A stretch of DNA of 32,590 bases, from NCBI GenBank assembly GCA_023449275.1, contig JAEXJM010000028.1, positions 1-32,590 of the forward strand, in the 5' to 3' direction. Positions 24,242 to 32,200 of this stretch are shown here, piece by piece; the first letter of the stretch is position 1; each line of letters begins with the position of its first letter. Source of the DNA: Pseudomonadota bacterium. Lineage in GTDB: Bacteria > Pseudomonadota > Gammaproteobacteria > Burkholderiales > Burkholderiaceae_D. The position numbers and the translations under genes are program-made. The notes below the pieces were generated by a model. The model ran no database searches. It was not told the DNA's origin and worked only from the letters and a program-made list of their open reading frames with translations.

Positions 24242-25012
24242 ATGCTTGTTTTCATCACCATGCTGGCAATGGGTGGCCTGATCGGTTTCGTGGGAGCCGG
24301 TGGCGCAGGGGTTGTCATTGCCGTACTGACGCTCGTTTTCAACATCCCCATCCATACCGCGGTCGGCACCTCGCTGGCGGCCATGGTATTCACGACACTC
24401 TCGGGGGCGTTCAGCCATTTCCGTGAAGGCAACATCAACGTCAGGGTCGGGCTGGCCGTCGGGCTGGCCGGTGCCTGTGGCGCTTTCATCGGCTCGAAAA
24501 TTTCCACGCTTTTGCCCGGAAGTGAACTCAGGTTCTTCACCGCGTCCATGCTGATTGCCTCCGCCATACTCGTTTATACGCGCCTGACATATCCGGATCT
24601 GCCACTGTTCCACCTGAAAGAAGGACAGAAAGCCGAACTCGAGGGAGGCCGCTTCTGGATACTGGCGGGCCTTGTCGGCATGGGCAACGGCCTTTTGTCG
24701 GGAACCTTCGGTTTCGGTGCGGCACAATTCATCCAGCTCTCCCTTCTGGTTTTCTTCGCCATGCCGCTCTTCCATTCGGTCGGCACCACCATGCTGATCA
24801 TCCTTCCGATTGCCGCTTTCGGCGGTCTGGGATACCTGCTTTCCGGCTATCTGGATTTCATGCTCTTCATACAGGTGTTGCTGGGCCTGATGACCGGCGC
24901 CTACATCGGAGCCAAATTCACGCGCCATGCGCCAAGGTGGTTTTTGAAATGGATGATGGTTCTCCTGCCGGGGGTGGCCGGCCTGCTCATGATCCTGTTC
25001 GACCTGAAATAG
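24242..25012 (+). CDS. Sulfite exporter TauE/SafE family permease
   Basis: The protein has 256 residues from the ATG at 24242, where GGAGGA precedes the start; the frame stays open upstream without a better site. It has about eight hydrophobic helices and the internal repeat of the TSUP family: helix 1 GGLIGFVGAGGAGVVIAVLTL with HTAVGTSLAAMVFTTLSG, and the second half GNGLLSGTFGFGAAQFIQLSLL with HSVGTTMLIILPIAAFGGLGY. Family members move sulfite, sulfoacetate, thiosulfate or other small organic anions over the inner membrane. The substrate is unknown. The sulfur-related cluster about 1.8 kb downstream makes a sulfur substrate attractive, but the two are not in one operon. Confidence 0.88.
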   Translation: MLVFITMLAMGGLIGFVGAGGAGVVIAVLTLVFNIPIHTAVGTSLAAMVFTTLSGAFSHFREGNINVRVGLAVGLAGACGAFIGSKISTLLPGSELRFFTASMLIASAILVYTRLTYPDLPLFHLKEGQKAELEGGRFWILAGLVGMGNGLLSGTFGFGAAQFIQLSLLVFFAMPLFHSVGTTMLIILPIAAFGGLGYLLSGYLDFMLFIQVLLGLMTGAYIGAKFTRHAPRWFLKWMMVLLPGVAGLLMILFDLK

Positions 25013-25215
25013 CGAATAGCGGTAAAAACGCCCGGCATCTGTCCGGTTCGGTGCCGGAAAACCATGATCTTGGGGAAATAAACGCATTTCTTGTGAGCAA
25101 ACACAAGAACCGGATACGCCGATACGTTAAAAAGAAAGCATTCCGCCAGAGGGAGAAATGGCCATGAAACCATGATGCCCTCTGATAACCGAAAAGTTTT
25201 TATGGCGTCTGTATC

Positions 25216-26034
25216 ATGGCTACATTCAACCGGATTACCTATACCAAACCTGGCATACTGAATGCCCTGCACGTGATCATCCTGATCCTGTCGCTTTTTC
25301 TGATGGCCTCGATCACGTACGATACTTTCAACAATATCCCGTTTTTAAGCGAACAGAGCTATCTGGTCATCCAGTTCTGGGTGTGTATGTTTTTCCTGTT
25401 CGTCTTTTTTCTGGAAATGTACCTCGCGCGCAACCGCTGGGAATTCTTCGCCACCCATTTCGTTTTTCTGCTGGTTTCCATTCCCTACCTGAATATCATC
25501 GATTACTACGGCATCTCTTTCTCGCACGAAACGAATTACATCATCCGGTTCATCCCGATGATCCGCAGCGGCTACGCATTGGCCATCGTCATCGGATGGC
25601 TGACATACAACCGGGCGTCCAGCCTGTTCCTCACCTACCTGACCATGCTGATCGCCACCGTCTATTTTTCCAGCATGATTTTCTTCGTGCTGGAAAAAAG
25701 CGTCAATCCGATGGTGACCGATTATCCGGCGGCACTCTGGTGGGCCTGCATGGACGTGACGACCGTCGGTTCCAACATATACGCCGTGACGCCCTTCGGC
25801 AAGATCATGTCAGTCATGCTCGCCGGACTGGGTATGATGATGTTCCCGATCTTCACCGTATACATCACCAATCTGGTACAGGACCACAACAGGATCCGCA
25901 GGAAATACTATAGCGAACTCAAAGGCGTATTCGATCCGTCCTCCCATCCACAAGCGACTGCCGACAGTACACAGGGCCAGCCTGAAAAATCCGGGCCGGC
26001 CCCGAAAACGCCGGACACACCCGAGCCGTCCTGA
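25216..26034 (+). CDS. Six-helix VIC-type ion channel with TVGSN selectivity filter
   Basis: The 272-residue protein has hydrophobic segments at about 15-37, 50-70, 77-95, 112-130 and 137-158, a pore loop, and a last helix at about 196-218. The layout is that of voltage-gated-like K+ channels (S1-S6). The pore reads WWACMDVTTVGSNIYAVTP and FGKIMSV, aligning with the usual TTVGYGDIYPVTPLGR, but the filter is T-V-G-S-N (183-187) instead of T-V-G-Y-G. The S4 position has few basic residues (RF and R only), so strong voltage sensing is unlikely. The C-terminus (about 235-272) is a polar Pro/Ser-rich tail without RCK or cyclic-nucleotide domain. No clear ribosome site precedes the ATG. Ion preference is open; K+ or a less selective cation channel is likely. 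A bidirectional terminator follows. Confidence 0.85.
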   Translation: MATFNRITYTKPGILNALHVIILILSLFLMASITYDTFNNIPFLSEQSYLVIQFWVCMFFLFVFFLEMYLARNRWEFFATHFVFLLVSIPYLNIIDYYGISFSHETNYIIRFIPMIRSGYALAIVIGWLTYNRASSLFLTYLTMLIATVYFSSMIFFVLEKSVNPMVTDYPAALWWACMDVTTVGSNIYAVTPFGKIMSVMLAGLGMMMFPIFTVYITNLVQDHNRIRRKYYSELKGVFDPSSHPQATADSTQGQPEKSGPAPKTPDTPEPS

Positions 26035-26038
26035 AAAG

Positions 26039-26064
26039 AAAAGGCAGGGATTTCCTGCCTTTTT
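26039..26064. terminator. Bidirectional terminator between the channel gene and mscL
   Basis: AAAAGGCAGG (26039-26048) pairs with CCTGCCTTTT (26054-26063) around GATTT. A T-run ends the plus strand, and T-rich sequence follows on the minus strand as well, so it can serve both converging genes. Confidence 0.88.
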
Positions 26065-26105
26065 GCCTGCCATCCGCCCATGGCGTCTTGCAGATACCGT
26101 TTCGA

Positions 26106-26534
26106 TCAGTTCTTTTTCTCTTCTTTCAGAAGATCGCGGATCTCGGTCAGCAACTGGATATCGGGAGGGGGAGGAGGGGCATCCGGCGATTCTTCCAGCT
26201 TTTTGAAAGACAGCTTGCTCACCCCCTTGACCAGCAGGAAAATCGCGAACGCGATAATGATGAAATCGACCGTCATCTGGATGAAATTGCCGTAATTGAT
26301 GGCGACTTCGGGCGACAGGATTTTGCCGTTATCGATCACGGCCGCCTTGATCACGAATTTCAGGTCATTGAAATGGATCCCGCCGACCAGAAGGCCAAGC
26401 ACCGGCATCAGGATATCGCCGACCAGCGACGAGACAATTTTGCCGAAAGCGGCGCCGATGATGATACCGACCGCCATATCGACGACATTGCCACGCAGGG
26501 CAAATGCCTTGAACTCCTCGAGTGTTTTTTTCAT
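26106..26534 (-). CDS. mscL: Large-conductance mechanosensitive channel MscL
   Basis: The 142-residue protein is near the usual 130-150. It opens with the amphipathic EEFKAFALRGNVVDMAVGII and helix 1 (GAAFGKIVSSLVGDILMPVLG), has a short periplasmic loop, helix 2 with NYGNFIQMTVDFIIIAFAIF, and a cytoplasmic helix at the end (LLTEIRDLLK). MscL forms a homopentameric pore that opens under membrane tension and releases solutes during hypo-osmotic shock. A Pro-rich stretch (PDAPPPPPD) precedes the last helix, a common variation. No strong ribosome site is visible. Its convergence with another channel gene over a shared terminator is probably coincidental. Assignment is certain. Confidence 0.97.
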   Translation of the reverse strand: MKKTLEEFKAFALRGNVVDMAVGIIIGAAFGKIVSSLVGDILMPVLGLLVGGIHFNDLKFVIKAAVIDNGKILSPEVAINYGNFIQMTVDFIIIAFAIFLLVKGVSKLSFKKLEESPDAPPPPPDIQLLTEIRDLLKEEKKN

Positions 26535-26840
26535 GGAAATAACCCGGAAAAGAAGTTGATCAGAAACACAATCACCGGTTCGGTCGAAACGAACGCCGGC
26601 TCTCGCACCCCTGTTGCCGTTTCACCGCATGAAACAGGCAACGGATCCTTTTATTGTAGCGGCAGAGACCAGCGCGGCTTCAACAATCATCAAAATACTG
26701 GTAGCGATGCAACACAATTCCGGCAAAACAGGGCGTTTTCCCTGAAAAAACCTTTGTGAGACGCAGGTGAAAAAACAATATATAATTTTATAAAATATAA
26801 AAACGTATAATGTTTGACACTTGATTCAGGAGAAAACACG
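26535..26840. promoter_or_regulatory. Divergent control region of mscL and the ArsR-family gene
   Basis: There is no gene in this stretch. The right end is very AT-rich: a perfect 12-bp palindrome ATTTTATAAAAT at 26785-26796 lies between two TATAAT hexamers (26781-26786 and 26806-26811). Clear -35 boxes at ideal spacing are missing. ArsR-family repressors of the BigR/YgaV type bind AT-rich palindromes over their own promoter, so this is the likely autoregulatory operator; the binding is inferred. Confidence 0.5.
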
Positions 26841-27158
26841 ATGTCCGTTCAACAAACAGAATGGGATCAGTGGCAGGCATCGGCAGAGGCAGCCGTCAGC
26901 TTCATCAAGAAACTCGGCAATGCCGACCGGCTGAAACTGCTGTGTCGCCTCTCACAAGGGGAATGCCATGTCGGTCAGCTTGAAACCGAATGCGGAATAA
27001 GGCAGCCGACGCTGTCGCAGCAGCTCGGCATCCTGCGCAGGGGAGGGCTGATTGTGGCGAGAAAAGAGGGAAAACAGATATTTTACAGACTGGCAGAAGG
27101 GCCTGCCATGGACATCATGGCGATATTGCACCGTCATTTTTGCGGAGGGGGACAATGA
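26841..27158 (+). CDS. ArsR-family repressor, BigR/YgaV/SqrR-like (per)sulfide sensor
   Basis: The protein has 105 residues from ATG 26841, set by AGGAG upstream. It is a compact winged helix: FIKKLGNADRLKLLCRL, then recognition helix QPTLSQQLGILRRGGLI and wing RKEGKQIFYRL. Cysteines are at 35, 42, 51 and 101. Cys42 (GECHV) and Cys101 (RHFCGGG, near the end) match the position of the cysteine pair that forms a disulfide or polysulfide bridge in BigR and SqrR and releases DNA. Its stop overlaps the start of the next gene (ATGA), which is a YeeE/YedE sulfur-transport half, so it most likely represses this operon until sulfide or persulfide appears. No CxC arsenic site is seen. Sensor type is inferred from cysteines and context. 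Confidence 0.88.
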   Translation: MSVQQTEWDQWQASAEAAVSFIKKLGNADRLKLLCRLSQGECHVGQLETECGIRQPTLSQQLGILRRGGLIVARKEGKQIFYRLAEGPAMDIMAILHRHFCGGGQ

Positions 27159-27592
27159 CAATCGACTGGATCAATTTCACACCCTGGCAATCGCTCGCAG
27201 GCGGCATACTGATCGGCGTCGCGGTTTCGCTTTTGATACTGGCGGACGGGCGCATTGCCGGAATCAGCGGCATTATCGCCGGTATCATGCGGATGGAAAA
27301 AGGGGAAGTCTGGTGGCGTATCGCCTTCGTTGCCGGCATCATTGCCGCTCCCTGGCTTTATGGCCTGTTTTTTCCACTGCCCGAATTCCATTTCGACAGC
27401 GTTTCATGGGCGCTTCTCGCGCCCGCAGGCCTTCTGGTCGGATTCGGCAGCCGGCTGGGGTCGGGATGTACCAGCGGCCACGGCGTCTGCGGCCTGTCGC
27501 GTCTCTCGATACGTTCGCTGGTCGCCACCGTCCTTTTCATGGCATTCGGCGCCATCACCGTCTGGATCGTCCGCCACTGTCTGGGAGTCTGA
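27155..27592 (+). CDS. YeeE/YedE family sulfur transporter, first half (PmpA-like)
   Basis: The protein has 145 residues; the ATG at 27155 overlaps the regulator's stop by 4 nt, and GGAGGGGG provides the ribosome site. It has four or five hydrophobic helices and the family signature GSGCTSGHGVCGLSRLS at about 103-119, where conserved cysteines are thought to contact the sulfur substrate. Full-length YeeE proteins carry thiosulfate inward; in many bacteria the protein is split into two small genes behind an ArsR-type sulfide regulator, as here. The partner starts 1 nt after the stop, so expression is coupled. The substrate could be thiosulfate or persulfide-type sulfur. Confidence 0.92.
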   Translation: MTIDWINFTPWQSLAGGILIGVAVSLLILADGRIAGISGIIAGIMRMEKGEVWWRIAFVAGIIAAPWLYGLFFPLPEFHFDSVSWALLAPAGLLVGFGSRLGSGCTSGHGVCGLSRLSIRSLVATVLFMAFGAITVWIVRHCLGV

Positions 27593-27593
27593 T

Positions 27594-28004
27594 ATGTTCC
27601 ATTTCACCGCCTTTTTATCCGGACTGATCTTCGGCCTCGGGCTGATCCTTTCCGGCATGGCCAATCCGGCAAAAGTCCAGAACTTTCTGGACATCACCGG
27701 AAACTGGGATCCGTCACTGGCCTTCGTCATGATCGGTGCCATCGCTGTCGGGCTTATCGGGTTCTCGCTGGCAAAAAAAAGGGAAACGTCCCTGTTGGGC
27801 AAACCCGTCCAGCTTCCCACCTCGACCCGGATAGACAAGCAACTCGTGATCGGCAGCTCCCTGTTCGGAATCGGCTGGGGACTGGCGGGAATCTGTCCGG
27901 GCCCTGCACTGGTCACACTCTCAGCAGGCGTGGCTCCGGCGCTGATTTTCGTCATTTCCATGCTCTTCGGCATGTTGCTGTATCGCTGGACATTTCGCGC
28001 GTAA
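27594..28004 (+). CDS. YeeE/YedE family sulfur transporter, second half (PmpB-like, DUF6691)
   Basis: The 136-residue membrane protein begins 1 nt after the first half ends. The start MFHFTAFLSGLIFGLGLILS is followed by the motif SGMANPAKVQNFLD, then a basic loop and GIGWGLAGICPGPALV, the counterpart of the cysteine motif in the first half. The two probably form one pseudo-symmetric channel in the inner membrane. No rhodanese, persulfide dioxygenase or sulfide:quinone reductase gene is adjacent, so the fate of the imported sulfur is not shown. A strong terminator closes the three-gene operon. Confidence 0.92.
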   Translation: MFHFTAFLSGLIFGLGLILSGMANPAKVQNFLDITGNWDPSLAFVMIGAIAVGLIGFSLAKKRETSLLGKPVQLPTSTRIDKQLVIGSSLFGIGWGLAGICPGPALVTLSAGVAPALIFVISMLFGMLLYRWTFRA

Positions 28005-28015
28005 GCCAATATCTG

Positions 28016-28047
28016 AAAAAAGACAATCTCGGAAAATTGTCTTTTTT
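28016..28047 (+). terminator. Rho-independent terminator of the ArsR-YeeE operon
   Basis: AAAAAAGACAAT (28016-28027) pairs with ATTGTCTTTTTT (28036-28047) over an 8-nt loop and ends in six T residues. Confidence 0.93.
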
Positions 28048-28114
28048 CATCCTGTGCAAGGAGTGGGAACAGCGTGTCTGGTGGCTGTACATAGCCTGTC
28101 GTATCGGGCCGTGA

Positions 28115-29148
28115 AGCACCGTTCAGACAGGGTTTCCCCGTCCGGATATTCCGGCCCATCCCCATCCGGCCCGTTCCGGAAAAACACAGGAAAACTTCCT
28201 CGACCCCATAAGACAGGGAATCGGTCAGGCGACATGGGAAACATTCCGGCAGGGAGCCGACAACCCGAAACACCAGCACAAAACCGCAAACGGCAACCAA
28301 CTGTTGAGCTGGGCAGCAGATATCGGCTGCCAGCCGAACCTGCAAAACCTCCTGACTCATCCCCGTCAGGACAGCCAGCCCGGCTATCAGGCCATCCTTG
28401 GACATGAAGCCAGCCGTAAACTTGCCGAGGCCGCAGCCCAACCCATTGAAACCGACATTAACGGGAAAGAAAAATACCGAATCGCAGCCGATGCCTTCAC
28501 CAGAAAATACATAACCACCCCCAAAAAACTGGGATATGCCATCGTCTCGCTCATTGACCATGCGATAACAGTGCCAATGAAGGAAAAACCATCCATCCGG
28601 CCATCACGAAAAACATAGATGAAAACCTCATCGACCTCATCAGGCAAAGTGACCGCTACGAGGCCACCAGCATTCCCATAGAAAAACCGTCCAAAGCCAT
28701 CGTGGCAGGAGATGACGCCAAAACAGTCGACAATATAAGCCGGTTCGGATATGAACTATTGGGAGAAAATGCACCGATAGCTGTAGCCAGCCTGTTAGGC
28801 AGAAGCCTGATGGCCGGAGCAGGCATGGCGGGAGGAGTTGCCACCATCGTCAAAGGCACCACAGGCTTCACCGTCAACCTTGCCCAGGCCAACGTTGCCA
28901 TTGTGAATGAAACCGGAAAACATCATTGGAAACTGGCATTCAAAATGGCGGCCTTGAACACAATAGGAGGAAGGGCGATAGAAAACCGGATGGAAAAGCT
29001 GAAAGGATCGGGGAACAGGGGAAACCCTTTCATTCCCATACTGGAGGATGCACTGAAGAAAAGGCATCAGTCTTTTGTGAAGGATTGGGTGGTGAAAAAA
29101 GATGAAGAAAGGGATCGGGCTGGCATGAATCCGGAATCAAAACAATAA
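28115..29148 (+). pseudogene. Frameshifted gene of unknown function
   Basis: Two plus-strand frames read as one protein of about 345 codons. The first is open from a TGA at 28112 to TAG at 28616, with no ATG or GTG start; TTG 28304 is the first possible start. The second runs on to TAA at 29146. One extra A in the A5 run at 28584-28588 joins VPMKEK to TIHPAITKNIDENL and gives an unbroken product. The first part is polar and helical (NLQNLLTHPRQDSQPG, RKLAEAAAQPIE); the second has a hydrophobic, Gly/Ala-rich stretch (VASLLGRSLMAGAGMAGGVA) and a basic tail. I recognise no family. The lack of a start and the frameshift both point to a decayed gene. Position beside an autotransporter and a hydrophobic helical segment allow a toxin or surface protein, but that is speculation. 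Confidence 0.55.
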
Positions 29149-29223
29149 GGGGGAGGGGGGACGGGTTATTTACGTTAACAGGTTTTTCTCCTGAAGGGCT
29201 TTTTTTAACACAATGTATCTTTA

Positions 29224-29269
29224 ATGCCGGAATTGACGGAGCCTCCTTTAATGAGGCCCCGTTTGGCAT
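29224..29269 (-). terminator. Hairpin after the autotransporter gene
   Basis: On the minus strand CGGGGCCTC (29253-29261) pairs with GAGGCTCCG (29237-29245) with one G-U pair, and outer arms ATGCC/GGCAT (29265-29269 and 29224-29228) extend it. It follows the autotransporter stop by about 15 nt. There is no U-tract, so termination is uncertain. Confidence 0.35.
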
Positions 29270-29283
29270 CATCGGAAAAACGT

Positions 29284-32200
29284 CTAGAAGTTATAAGTGA
29301 TCTGAATCTTGCCACTAAAGCCTTCACGTTTGCCCGCATAGCCTCTTAGACGCATATCCACATTCCAGGGGGAATCAGCATCAATGAAACGCCAACCCAC
29401 CTCGCCAATATAGGTGTTTCCCTTCAGACTTTCTTCTTCCACATGAAAGCCCCCAGCCCATAAACCGGCCTTGCCTCCGAATTCATGTTCCCAGGACAGG
29501 CCATAATAGAATTTCGACGCCGTATCCTTATTTGTCGTCACACGCGTTCCAACGTGGACCCGGTTGCTGTCAATACTGTCGAGTTCAAAAAGCTCATTGC
29601 CCACTTTAAAACTGTCGCTTTCCACATAGGTGTAGTGATACTTGCCATAAAGTTCGATATCGGCAGACGGATTGATATCGAATACACGGCCTAAACCCAA
29701 ATGGCCGCCGTAGTAAAGACTGCGGGACGTATAACCGTAACTATTGCCATAGCCGTCATGAAGTGCGTTGTGCATTTCGGTCTTTAATTGTCCGGCACGC
29801 ACACTGGCTTCGTAGTACATTCGATTGTCACTGTCAAATCGAACGGCGACACCGCCACCTTGATAGCTTACCGAACCATTGCCACGGAACGACTTTTCCT
29901 GAAACCGGTTGTGTGTTCGATAATTTCCGTCACCCGCTTCAAAAAACAGGCCCCAGCTGAAATGACCATTGTCCAGATCATGTTCATTCCCCACACCGAA
30001 CAAGCCATTCCAGCCATTGACTTTCAGGTTGCTGCCCACATCATACTGGCTGTGATGGCCATACATGGCAGCAAAAGTTTTCAGGCCGATATGGCTGTCC
30101 AGACGTAAGGACTCCAGACTTTCTGAAATGAGTTCATCACCCTGATGCAGGAAGGCGGTGGCAACTGTCCGGGTATCGGACACAAGGTTGACCTGATTGT
30201 TGACCCCTATGTCGACAATTTCATAAACCAGATCAGGTTCTTCGCCTTTTGCTACTTTCAGGTGTCCCACCGTTGCCACGCCATCCGTAAAGGTTGCATC
30301 CTCTGTGACATGATTGATTCCCAGACTCGCCTTGTTGCCGCCACTGTCTTCATGCCGGCCATTGTGGATGAAAGTCATTTTATCGCCCACGGCATAAGTG
30401 GACTCCGGATTGAAGACAAGACCTGTAATGTCGATTTCCGTATTGGCCAGAGACCCGGTATTTCCTTCCGTGATTGTTAACAGGTTTCCACCTGTTATCC
30501 ATTTCAACTCTTCAAATTTGATTTTCTTGAAATTCAGAACATCTTTGACAGAACCGCCGATAGTGTCATCACCTCCAGTCCAATTCCCCCTGATTGCCAA
30601 AGTGTTATATACCGTGGTGTCAGTTTTGTTGCTTTGGTAACCGAACAGGGTGCTGTTATGGACATCTGCATTTCCACTCAACGTGATGGTATTGTTCCCC
30701 GAAACCCCCATACTTCCTTTGGTGGCATAAATGTTGCCTTCGACATAACCACCACTGAGGTTGACCTCATTTCCGTCGGCGTTCCTTGCATCGGCCCCGT
30801 AAATATCCGCCAGGATCGTACCGCCACTGATATTGATTATATTCCTGTTGGCAGTTGCGCCTTCTCCCCCGATAATCGCTACAGAATGATTGATATCACC
30901 CGGATCCGCACTGTGAATGGAAGAACCTTCGCTAATCTCTACAATATTGTCCTCTACAAGGCTTCCAACGCCACCGGAAATGCTTCCCGTGATTGAGCCT
31001 CCTGATATTTCAATGCGGTTTCTTAGCGCTTGAGTTGTCACATCCTGGGAGTGCGTCGCATTTTCCGAGTCTCCTCCCCGGATATGGCCGGTTACTTCAC
31101 CGTTGCTGATAATGACGTGATTATCGATGGTATAGTCGGCACAACCACCGAAGATTTCACCCGAAACTTTTCCGCCACTAACCGTTACCGTGTTGTTTCC
31201 GGCTACGGTATTTACCTTGTCGGAAAGACCTTCTCCGCCATGGACATGACCATTGACCGTTCCACCTGTAATCTGTACATGGTTATCGATAACGATGGAA
31301 GCGTAAGCACCGTAAATATGGTTTTCCGTATCCGGTTCTCCAACGGTTCCTGCGGAGATATAGACTCCATTTCCTTCCGCATAGCCAACCTCGCTGTAAG
31401 CACCAATGACAGAGTGGCCGATTTTTACATTTTCACCATCAATGTTTACCCGATTGCCACGGACATCGACAGTTTGGTTTGTACCTGTCCCTGCCTCGAT
31501 CGCTGCACCGGAGATACTGCCTTCAACTACGGTATTTCCTTTTATGTTCACCCTATTGTTTTCGATAAGACCTTGTCCCTTTAAGTATCCACCGGTAATG
31601 GATTGCTCAATCGTTCCTCCGTAAACGTTCACGGTATTTTCCCGAATGACAGAGGATTGTTCCGTATTCGTAATATAACCGCCGTAAACGTTCCCTCCCA
31701 CGGTCGGAGCAGATGTATCAACCCCATCTTCACCGATGTCAATCTGGTTCCCGCTGATTTCGACATGATTGATGATGCTGCCGCTTGCTCCTCTTCCTCC
31801 ATAGATATTTTCACCAATCTTGCTGTTGTCACGTACGAAAATACGGTTATTCAGAATCTTCGCAGAATCAGCCCCCAGTCCGCCAATCACTCGATGGGTG
31901 ATTTTACTTTTTGCTTCGATAGTGACGAGGTTGTTTTGAACGATCCCGTTTTGGACTATCCCGCCTGTAACGTCTTGTATTTCAACAGAACCATCTTCAC
32001 GGCCATTGATGTGTACGGTATTGGAATCAGCCGATCCTCCTGTGCCAGATGCGTTGCCGCCAATAACGTGCTTGATATTGCCGTTTACAACGGTGACGGA
32101 ATTATGGTTTGCCTGTCCATTCTCAGACTTGGCCGTACCGCCACGAACAAAACCTTCAAGTGTCGGTTTCTGAGAACTGGATACATCTCCAATAACGACA

